Assembly (NCBI GenBank): GCA_036744635.1 | Contig: DAIOHQ010000210.1 | Location: forward strand, 1-8,844 | Length of the DNA: 8,844 bases | From: DAIOHQ01 sp036744635 | GTDB lineage: Bacteria > Planctomycetota > Phycisphaerae > Tepidisphaerales > Tepidisphaeraceae | Reading direction: 5' to 3' | Shown: piece by piece, positions 1 through 5,227 of the stretch | How the letters are laid out: every line of letters begins with the position of its first letter | Numbering within the stretch: position 1 is the first letter of the stretch | The notes under the pieces: generated by a model | The model's database searches: none | The model's input: only the letters and a program-made list of their open reading frames with translations | Told to the model about the DNA's origin: nothing | Program-made: the position numbers and the translations under genes

Positions 1-480
1 CCCTAAGCCGACGGCGGAGGCGATCTGCACGAGCTGTTCCTGGGCGGTGGAAAGGTTGCGCATGGACTGCTCGACGTCCATCTGCACGCCGATCCGATCC
101 AGCAGGGCACGAGCGCGGCGATTCATTTCGCGCCGATGCGCCAATAGCGCCAATCGCCGCGGATAATCGCCCATGCAGAGATTTTCCGCGACGGACAGGT
201 CGGGGCAGAATGCCAATTCCTGATGCACCATTCCCACGCCGGCGGTTTTGGCATCGGCGGGAGAATGAAAGACTTTCCCCAGCCCATCGATGCGCACTTC
301 TCCATTATCCGGGCGATAGAGTCCCGCGAGGATCTTGCCCAGCGTGCTCTTGCCGGCGCCGTTCTCTCCCATCAGGGCGTGACATTCACCGCGGGCGATT
401 GACAGCGACACGCCATCGAGCGCCCGCACCCCGGCAAAGGACTTGCCGACGCCGTCGAACTGGATGAAAGCATCCGCCAT
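1..480 (-). CDS. Sugar ABC transporter ATP-binding protein (RbsA/XylG-like), 3'-truncated by the window edge
   Basis: This is the N-terminal 160 residues of the cytoplasmic ATPase that powers a CUT2-family sugar importer. The frame is open from the ATG at 480 to the left edge. The Walker A motif GENGAGKST is at residues 38-46. The Q-loop is in MVHQEL, with Gln at 87. The relaxed ABC signature LSTAQEQ at 143-149 is the form usual in the first half of RbsA/MglA/XylG proteins. Those proteins have two fused ABC domains and about 500 residues, so roughly two thirds, including Walker B, lies outside the window. No clear Shine-Dalgarno sequence precedes the start. The gene follows the substrate-binding protein gene on the same strand after 123 bp that contain hairpin repeat R1, and is probably the last transport gene of the operon. 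The transported sugar cannot be read from this protein. Confidence 0.93.
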   Translation of the reverse strand, partial: MADAFIQFDGVGKSFAGVRALDGVSLSIARGECHALMGENGAGKSTLGKILAGLYRPDNGEVRIDGLGKVFHSPADAKTAGVGMVHQELAFCPDLSVAENLCMGDYPRRLALLAHRREMNRRARALLDRIGVQMDVEQSMRNLSTAQEQLVQIASAVGLG

Positions 481-498
481 ACGCTGCTTCGGGAAGAT

Positions 499-570
499 AT
501 GGCTGGATTCGGGCGGATGAGTACATCCACCACTCATCCAGCCATGGCAGACAAGAATGTCTGCCCCACC
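499..570 (+). repeat. Hairpin repeat unit R1 (72 nt)
   Basis: R1 is one copy of a structured repeat also found twice at 2809-2973. It has an outer 10-bp perfect stem, ATGGCTGGAT (499-508) with ATCCAGCCAT (536-545). Nested in it is a stem GGATG (515-519) with CATCC (524-528) around the loop AGTA. A second perfect hairpin follows, GGCAGACA (546-553) with TGTCTGCC (558-565), then CCACC. By hand count it matches the reverse complement of R2 at about 64 of 72 positions without gaps, and R3 at about 61 of 72. Similarity to R2 continues about 12 nt outward (487-498, around TTC..GAAGAT). R1 lies between the binding-protein stop and the ATPase start, so it is transcribed in the minus-strand operon. 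No U-tract follows, so a classical intrinsic terminator is not supported. mRNA stabilisation, processing or attenuation are possible roles. Confidence 0.88.
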
Positions 571-603
571 AAATCAAGGCAAGTCGCCTAAATCACGCCA
601 CCC

Positions 604-1614
604 CTACTTCGTCCACTGCTCCCACTGCTTGCGGACTTCTTCGACATTTTCCTTCGTCACCCGCTTCAGGGGGTCGGCCATCATGGTCTCGGCGGGGGCT
701 TTGTTGTTGGCGATCTTCTCCACCAGCACTTCCACCGATTTATGTCCCCAGCCGTAGCAATCCTGGGCCCAAAGCACCTGGACGCGGCCATCTTCCAGGT
801 ACGGCAGTTCCGGCGGGAGGGCGTCGGCGGAAACGGCCTTCACCTTGCCGGGTTCCCAGGGCAGGGCGCCTTTGGTGAAGAGCGGCCAGCCGCCGACGAA
901 GACCCACCCTTCAATTTCGGGGTGGGTGTTTTGCGACAGCTTGATGGTGTTGGCCGCGATTTCAGGAGTTTCTTCGGTGAGATAGAAGACCTGCAGCTCT
1001 TTCATCTGCGCATGCTTCTTGAGTTCCTTGCGCACGCCATCGACGCGCTGCTGCAGATTGGGCGCGCTCTGGTTGCCAGAGAGAATGGCGATCGTGCCCT
1101 TCTCATCCATCTCCTTTGCGAGGTCGGCCATCAGCTTCACGCCGTAATCTTCGTTGTTGGAGCCGTAGTAGCTCATCCGCTTGCTCTTGGGGGCGTCGCT
1201 GTCGAAGCAGACGACGGTGACGCCGTTGTCGACGGCTTCGTTGATGGCGGGGGTGACGGTGTTGGCCTCGCTGCAGGCGATGGCGATTCCCGAAGCATCG
1301 CCGCGAGAGAGGGCGCGAATGGCCTCGGCCTGCTTGGTGGCATCCTCGGTTGGAGGGGTCCGCCAGTCGATGGTGATGTTCACGTGGTACTTGGCACCAA
1401 GTTCTTTTGCGGCATCGTTGGCGCCGCGGCGGGCGGCCTGGAAGACGGGATTGGACTGGGATTTGCCGATGAGTCCAATGGTCATCGCTTCGGGCGTATT
1501 GACCATCTTCTTCTTCGGAGGCGCTTCAACCGCCTTCTTTTCCTTATCTCCCTTGTCGCAGCCGACAAACATTCCCGCGGCCACCACCAGCAACGCGCAC
1601 AGAAATCTGCTCAT
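604..1614 (-). CDS. Sugar ABC transporter substrate-binding lipoprotein (RbsB-like, periplasmic binding protein family 4)
   Basis: This 336-residue protein would capture a sugar or polyol outside the cytoplasmic membrane and deliver it to the permease encoded upstream. The N-terminus is a lipoprotein signal: MSR, a hydrophobic stretch at 4-17, and FVGC with the lipidated Cys at 19. A Lys/Glu-rich linker runs to about residue 43. The mature domain starts at TIGLIGKSQSNPVF (45-58) and has hallmarks of the RbsB-like fold: ACSEAN (113-118), CFDSDAP (136-142), YYGSNN (149-154) and ILSGNQ (177-182) followed by R190-x-x-G193. These normally line the ligand cleft. The ATG at 1614 is chosen over the in-frame ATGs at 1656 and 1641 because AGGAG (1621-1625, minus strand) lies 6 nt upstream and the signal peptide begins there. 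The gene starts 45 bp after the permease stop. The ligand is unknown; ribose, another pentose or a polyol are all possible. Confidence 0.92.
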   Translation of the reverse strand: MSRFLCALLVVAAGMFVGCDKGDKEKKAVEAPPKKKMVNTPEAMTIGLIGKSQSNPVFQAARRGANDAAKELGAKYHVNITIDWRTPPTEDATKQAEAIRALSRGDASGIAIACSEANTVTPAINEAVDNGVTVVCFDSDAPKSKRMSYYGSNNEDYGVKLMADLAKEMDEKGTIAILSGNQSAPNLQQRVDGVRKELKKHAQMKELQVFYLTEETPEIAANTIKLSQNTHPEIEGWVFVGGWPLFTKGALPWEPGKVKAVSADALPPELPYLEDGRVQVLWAQDCYGWGHKSVEVLVEKIANNKAPAETMMADPLKRVTKENVEEVRKQWEQWTK

Positions 1615-1659
1615 GTCCTTCTCCTGTAAAAGTTCCGCCATTCCCCACCGTGGCACATG

Positions 1660-2748
1660 TTATTGCAACAGCCTGCGTCCCGCGAGACGGCGGGTGCGCA
1701 ATTGCTCGCTCATGCGATCGATCGCGACCGCGATGATAATCGAGGCGCCGATGATAATGGTTTTGTACTCCGGATCGAAATTCAAAATGGGAATTCCATC
1801 CTCAATCAACTGAATGACCAGCGCCCCGAGCAGCGCGCCCAATGCGGTGCCCCGGCCGCCGCTGAGACTTGCGCCCCCGACGACGGCGGCGGCGATCACG
1901 GTCAGTTCGTATCCCGTTCCGGTGTTGGCAGAGGCGGTGCCGAAATATCCGACGGAGACAGCGCCGGCGATTCCCGCCAGCAGGCCGGCCAGTGCGTAGA
2001 CGCGCAGCTTGACCAGGCCGACGCGGATGCCGCTGAAGCGGGCGGCTTCCTCATTGCCGCCGACAGCGTAGGTCTCGCGGCCGGCCACCATCAGCATCAG
2101 ATAGAACCACGCACCCGCGACGCAAGCCAGCATCAACAGCATCGGGATCGGCTGCAGCAGCGGGCGGGCGTAATACATCATAAAGTCGCGGGTGAAGGAG
2201 TCGGGGAGGACGCGGCCGGTATAGGGAAGGGTCTTGACGCCGGCCGGCAAAGTCACGTTGCACAGCCCGCGAAAGATGCTCATGGTGCCAAGGGTGACGA
2301 TGAACGGATGCATGCGCAAGGACGTCACCAGCAGGCCATTGAGCATTCCGCAGGCAAGGCCGATGGCGCTGGGCACCAAGAGTCCGAGGGAGATGGACTT
2401 GAATGCGCTGGCGTCTTCCGGGAAACGCTGTAGCGCCGCGGCGCCGCCGAGCGCCGCCAGGGCGAAGATCGAGCCGACCGAGATATCGATGCCTCCGCTT
2501 ATAATCACGAAGGTCGCCCCCAGCGCCATGATGGCGATGGGGGCCATGGGCGTGGCCACCCCGCCGAGCAGATTGGACATGCGGAAAAAGTTGTTGACCT
2601 GCTCGCCGCGCACCGTCACCGGTTTGCCGAAAACCGTGAGGATGAGTCCCATGAGCACGATCACGCCGACGAGGCCGGCCTCCTGCATGCGCGGCAGGCG
2701 CCAGCGCGGCTTGGGATGCGCTAAGTTCTCGGCGGAAAGCTCGGCCAT
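1660..2748 (-). CDS. Sugar ABC transporter permease (RbsC-like, BPD_transp_2 family)
   Basis: This 362-residue integral membrane protein forms the channel of the CUT2 importer. A short basic cytoplasmic N-terminus (about 1-23) precedes the first membrane helix (24-40). Family motifs occur in the expected order: ISGGIDISVG at 83-92, PFIVTLGTMSIFRG at 148-161, YAVGGNEEAARFSGI at 227-241 (the loop that contacts the ATPase), and AAAVVGGASLSGGRGT at 286-301. The hydrophobic stretch near 329-343 is the last helix, followed by a basic tail. Length is normal for RbsC/XylH relatives. The start at 2748 has no strong Shine-Dalgarno sequence, and the next in-frame Met (residue 21) would remove only the basic tail before helix 1. 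It is the first importer gene in transcription order, 264 bp after glpK across the R2/R3 repeats. A poor TTCGAC-18-TATCGA promoter match lies on the minus strand just upstream, too weak to list as a promoter. Confidence 0.93.
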   Translation of the reverse strand: MAELSAENLAHPKPRWRLPRMQEAGLVGVIVLMGLILTVFGKPVTVRGEQVNNFFRMSNLLGGVATPMAPIAIMALGATFVIISGGIDISVGSIFALAALGGAAALQRFPEDASAFKSISLGLLVPSAIGLACGMLNGLLVTSLRMHPFIVTLGTMSIFRGLCNVTLPAGVKTLPYTGRVLPDSFTRDFMMYYARPLLQPIPMLLMLACVAGAWFYLMLMVAGRETYAVGGNEEAARFSGIRVGLVKLRVYALAGLLAGIAGAVSVGYFGTASANTGTGYELTVIAAAVVGGASLSGGRGTALGALLGALVIQLIEDGIPILNFDPEYKTIIIGASIIIAVAIDRMSEQLRTRRLAGRRLLQ

Positions 2749-2808
2749 GCCTGCACGATACCCTGTCGATAAGGTCTGCGCCTACAACTGTCGAAATTGT
2801 CATGCACG

Positions 2809-2880
2809 GGTGGGGCAGACATTCTTGTCTGTCATGGCTGGATAAGTGGCAGGTGTACTCACCTGTCCGAATCCAGCCAT
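2809..2880 (-). repeat. Hairpin repeat unit R2 (72 nt), inverted relative to R1 and R3
   Basis: R2 is the reverse-orientation copy of the R1 unit. Read on the plus strand it starts GGTGGGGC. It forms hairpin GGCAGACA (2814-2821) with TGTCTGTC (2826-2833), containing one G-U pair (2815 with 2832). A longer hairpin has outer arms ATGGCTGGAT (2834-2843) and ATCCAGCCAT (2871-2880) and inner stem CAGGTG (2850-2855) with CACCTG (2860-2865) around TACT. Relative to R1, the inner stem has changed both bases of two pairs, so pairing is kept. R2 and R3 face each other with 21 nt between them. Their outer arms (2809-2841 and 2941-2973) are complementary at about 29 of 33 positions, so the pair could also fold as one long hairpin. 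Confidence 0.88.
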
Positions 2881-2901
2881 ATCTTCGGAACCACGCCATG
2901 T

Positions 2902-2973
2902 GTGGCCGGACTCGGGTGGATGAGTACATCCACAGCTCCGCCAGCCACGGCAGACAGGAATGTCCGCCCCACC
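2902..2973 (+). repeat. Hairpin repeat unit R3 (72 nt), same orientation as R1
   Basis: R3 is the third and most diverged copy, aligning to R1 without gaps at about 61 of 72 positions. The inner stem is 7 bp, GTGGATG (2916-2922) with CATCCAC (2927-2933) around AGTA. The outer stem has changed its terminal A-T pair to G-C (2902 with 2948), but its inner end (2910-2911 against 2939-2940) no longer pairs. The second hairpin is GGCAGACA (2949-2956) with TGTCCGCC (2961-2968), with one A-C mismatch that is a U-G wobble on the minus strand. R3 begins about 40 bp after the glpK stop codon on the transcribed strand and is followed by R2. The rest of the 2749-3012 gap shows no gene. Confidence 0.85.
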
Positions 2974-3012
2974 AAAAGAGAATGTCCGTCAACTTGGAAG
3001 ATGCCGATTCTG

Positions 3013-4494
3013 TCACGAACCACCCAGCAGCCGGGCGAGGTGCTGTTTCCATTGCTCCCAACCCTGTTGCGCGAGCTGAGAATCCCGCGGATCGAAGCCC
3101 ATGGCATCGGCCGGCGTTTCATCTGCCCGCCGGCTTTCCCACAGGCCGATGGCTTTGGCGGCGAGATGAGCCGCTCCCAGCGCGGTCATTTCGGTGTCGC
3201 GGCCGCGGATGACCGGCACGCCGAGAACGTCCGCCTGGAACTGCATCAGCCAGTCATTGCGGCTGGCGCCTCCGTCGACTTTCAACGATTGGAGGGAGAT
3301 ACCGGAGTCCTGTTCCATGGCCTCAACCACCTCGCGGGTTTGATAGGCCATCGCTTCCAAGGCGGCACGGGCAAGATGGGCACGCGTCGTGCCAGCGGTC
3401 AATCCGAAAATCGCCCCGCGCACATCCGAGCGCCAATGCGGGGCGCCGAGGCCAACGAAAGCGGGGACGAAATAGACGCCGCCGTTGTCGGGCACCGATC
3501 CGGCCATGGCTTCGGTTTCCACCGATGAGTTGATGATCCCCAAGCCATCTCTGAGCCACTGGATGGCAGCTCCGGCGATGAAGATGGAGCCTTCCAGTGC
3601 GTAGACCGGCTCGCCGGCTTCATCGCAGGTGAGGGTTGTCAGCAGGCGATGCTTCGACACCACCGGCTTGTCGCCGACATTCATCAGGAGAAAGGCGCCG
3701 GTGCCGTAGGTATTTTTGGCCTGGCCGGGGCTCCATCTCTGATGGCCGAAGAGGGCGGCCTGCTGGTCGCCCGCGACGCCGGCGATGGGAATCAAATGGC
3801 CTCCGGTGAACTCAGGGCGGGTGTGGGCGACGATTTCGCTGCTGGCGTGTACGTGGGGCATCATCGAAAGCGGGATGCCGAATGTGCCGAGGAGTTCTTC
3901 ATCCCAACGGCGGCGGTGGATGTCGAAGAGCATGGTGCGCGAGGCGTTGGTGAAGTCGGTGACATGGGATTGGCCACCGGTCAGCTTCCAGATCAGCCAG
4001 GAATCGACGGTGCCGAAACAGAGCTCTCCGCGCTGGGCGCGGGAGTGGGCGCCCGGAACGTTTCCAAGAATCCATTGCAATTTGGTGGCGGAGAAGTAGG
4101 CGTCGATCACCAGGCCTGTCCGCTCTTGCACCAGTTTGGTGAGTGCTTCATCCTGCGACAATTGCTGACAATGCCCGGCAGTGCGGCGGTCTTGCCAGAC
4201 GATGGCCGGGCAGACGGGAAAACCGGTCGTGCGGTCCCAGACAATGGTGGTTTCGCGCTGGTTGGTGATGCCGATGGCCCGCACGGCGGGCCAGTGATTT
4301 GCCGTGGCGCGGGTGATAATTTCCACTATGCCGGTGAAAATGGCCGCGGGGTCCTGCTCGACCCAGCCCGGGTAGGAAAACGTCGAGACCACGTCCGCGC
4401 GCGCCTCCGAGACGATTTCGCCACCCTGATTAACCAGGATGGCCCGCGATAAGCTGGTTCCCTGGTCGATCGCGAGAATGAGAGCATCGTCCAT
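3013..4494 (-). CDS. glpK: Glycerol kinase
   Basis: This 493-residue cytoplasmic FGGY-family kinase phosphorylates glycerol to sn-glycerol 3-phosphate using ATP. Length is typical for GlpK. Motifs run along the whole protein: the phosphate loop at 9-18 (AIDQGTSLSR region), GITNQRETTIVWD at 75-87, AIVWQDRRT at 97-105, YFSATKLQWIL at 133-143, TVDSWLIWKLTGG at 162-174, GVAGDQQAALFGH at 239-251 and NTYGTGAFLLMN at 261-272. By comparison with E. coli GlpK, the glycerol contacts R80, E81, W100, Y133, D243 and F268 are all present, which separates it from xylulokinase and other FGGY kinases. The phosphate loop is unusual: the common DQGTTSSR is DQGTSLSR here. The ATG at 4494 has only a weak purine stretch before it. 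The gene diverges from the membrane-protein gene at 4597 across 102 bp. It may lead the ABC importer operon, although 264 bp of repeat-rich DNA separates them. Confidence 0.95.
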   Translation of the reverse strand: MDDALILAIDQGTSLSRAILVNQGGEIVSEARADVVSTFSYPGWVEQDPAAIFTGIVEIITRATANHWPAVRAIGITNQRETTIVWDRTTGFPVCPAIVWQDRRTAGHCQQLSQDEALTKLVQERTGLVIDAYFSATKLQWILGNVPGAHSRAQRGELCFGTVDSWLIWKLTGGQSHVTDFTNASRTMLFDIHRRRWDEELLGTFGIPLSMMPHVHASSEIVAHTRPEFTGGHLIPIAGVAGDQQAALFGHQRWSPGQAKNTYGTGAFLLMNVGDKPVVSKHRLLTTLTCDEAGEPVYALEGSIFIAGAAIQWLRDGLGIINSSVETEAMAGSVPDNGGVYFVPAFVGLGAPHWRSDVRGAIFGLTAGTTRAHLARAALEAMAYQTREVVEAMEQDSGISLQSLKVDGGASRNDWLMQFQADVLGVPVIRGRDTEMTALGAAHLAAKAIGLWESRRADETPADAMGFDPRDSQLAQQGWEQWKQHLARLLGGS

Positions 4495-4554
4495 CGCAAA
4501 ATCTCATTGAGACGGTGGCATACCAAACAAACAATTTTCCTCGATCTTAGCATT

Positions 4555-4567
4555 TTGCGCGTATAAT
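4555..4567 (+). promoter_or_regulatory. Probable -10 promoter box with upstream TGCGC block, driving the gene at 4597
   Basis: A perfect TATAAT (4562-4567) lies directly after TTGCGC (4555-4560). Initiation about 7 nt downstream would give a 5' leader of roughly 22 nt carrying GAGGAG (4585-4590) and the ATG at 4597, which is a good fit. No convincing -35 hexamer is found 16-18 bp upstream. The box sits in the 102-bp divergent gap shared with glpK. On the minus strand I see only weak -10 candidates (TATACG, TAAGAT), so the glpK promoter is not assigned. Confidence 0.6.
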
Positions 4568-4596
4568 GCTCAGGCAACCATCACGAGGAGTTTTCT

Positions 4597-5160
4597 ATGC
4601 GCATGGGATTCGGGCTGGTCTCGCTATTGGTGACGGTAGGCATCATTGCCTTGCTGATGAGCAAGATGATCGATAAGGGTGGCCCGGTGCGCAAGGGGTT
4701 GGAGACGCAGGAGCAGCTCAAGCCGATCACGGCTCAGGGATATCGCGACGCCAAGGAATCGATCACGCTGGATGGCCAGCTCAATGCCAACAGTCGGCTG
4801 GAGTACGTGACGGTGGCCGATCTCGTTCCGGCCGGAACCATGCAGACGCATTTCCTGCTACAGAAGGGAGACCAGATCATCGCGGTGGGCGTGCGCGGGT
4901 TTCCCAAGCCGCTGAAATTTTCCGAGCTGCCAACCGGGCCGAACGATCCCGAGGCCGCCAAGGATGCGATTATCGAGGCGTACCAGGTGGGATTGCCGCT
5001 GGTCGTGCAGCGCAACGGCGTGCAGGTGACGCTCGCGGGGCAAAAGGGAATCGCTACGCCAGAGGATGCGGTTCCGGGCAACAATGCCAATCCGACGCCA
5101 ACCGGCAACGGGGGCAAGGCGATGGATCAGATCAACAAGATTCAGTCACAGATCAAGTAG
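4597..5160 (+). CDS. Membrane-anchored hypothetical protein with possible PDZ-like core
   Basis: I do not recognise this 187-residue protein as a named family. The start is set by GAGGAG 6 nt upstream of the ATG at 4597; the ATG two codons later would be too far away. One N-terminal membrane helix (about 4-21) is followed by a charged segment, so most of the protein is probably exported but tethered. Residues about 72-148 resemble part of a PDZ domain: LLQKGDQIIAVG at 87-98, a helix-like stretch DPEAAKDAIIEAYQVG at 117-132, then LPLVVQRNGVQVTL at 133-146, which matches the usual PDZ ending of strand, basic residue, G and strand. The C-terminus is low-complexity (Pro/Asn/Gly/Thr at 159-173), then a short Gln/Lys/Ile tail. 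No protease or other catalytic domain is attached. It is the first of three plus-strand genes, ending 67 bp before the glycosyltransferase. PDZ homology is an inference; that the ORF is a real gene is better supported. Confidence 0.78.
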   Translation: MRMGFGLVSLLVTVGIIALLMSKMIDKGGPVRKGLETQEQLKPITAQGYRDAKESITLDGQLNANSRLEYVTVADLVPAGTMQTHFLLQKGDQIIAVGVRGFPKPLKFSELPTGPNDPEAAKDAIIEAYQVGLPLVVQRNGVQVTLAGQKGIATPEDAVPGNNANPTPTGNGGKAMDQINKIQSQIK

Positions 5161-5227
5161 TTTGCAGCTTGTGCGCCGGCAATATCGAAAGCTTCCCGTC
5201 ACGGCAACACCTGCCCTTCCTCAAGTC

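Noticed and set aside
742..1629. Long plus-strand ORF (295 codons) opposite the binding-protein gene
   Set aside because: It is antisense to a clearly homologous gene, has Gly/Val/Ala/Asp-biased composition with no recognisable domain, and such open antisense frames are expected in GC-rich DNA.
1615..1656. Upstream start codon at 1656 for the binding protein
   Set aside because: It would place 14 extra residues before the lipoprotein signal, and the strong AGGAG fits only the ATG at 1614.
2809..2973. CRISPR array or insertion sequence
   Set aside because: There are only two units in opposite orientation with internal hairpins, no regular spacers, no transposase gene and no clear target-site duplication.
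2797..3212. Small ORFs running through the R2/R3 repeats (for example starting at 2797, 2802 and on the minus strand at 3122)
   Set aside because: Their peptides are translations of the hairpin repeat joined to antisense glpK sequence. Similar peptides arise from R1, showing they come from repeat DNA, not a gene.
3649..4452. Plus-strand ORF (267 codons) opposite glpK
   Set aside because: glpK is unambiguous on the minus strand across this whole stretch; the antisense frame has no domain and no start signal.
4495..4596. Assigned minus-strand promoter for glpK
   Set aside because: Only partial -10 matches (TATACG, TAAGAT) with no matching -35 at suitable spacing; too weak to list.
5066..5227. 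Upstream start at 5066 for the glycosyltransferase
   Set aside because: It overlaps the end of the preceding gene by 95 nt and adds an Arg-rich non-membrane leader; the signal-like helix begins just after the Met at 5228.
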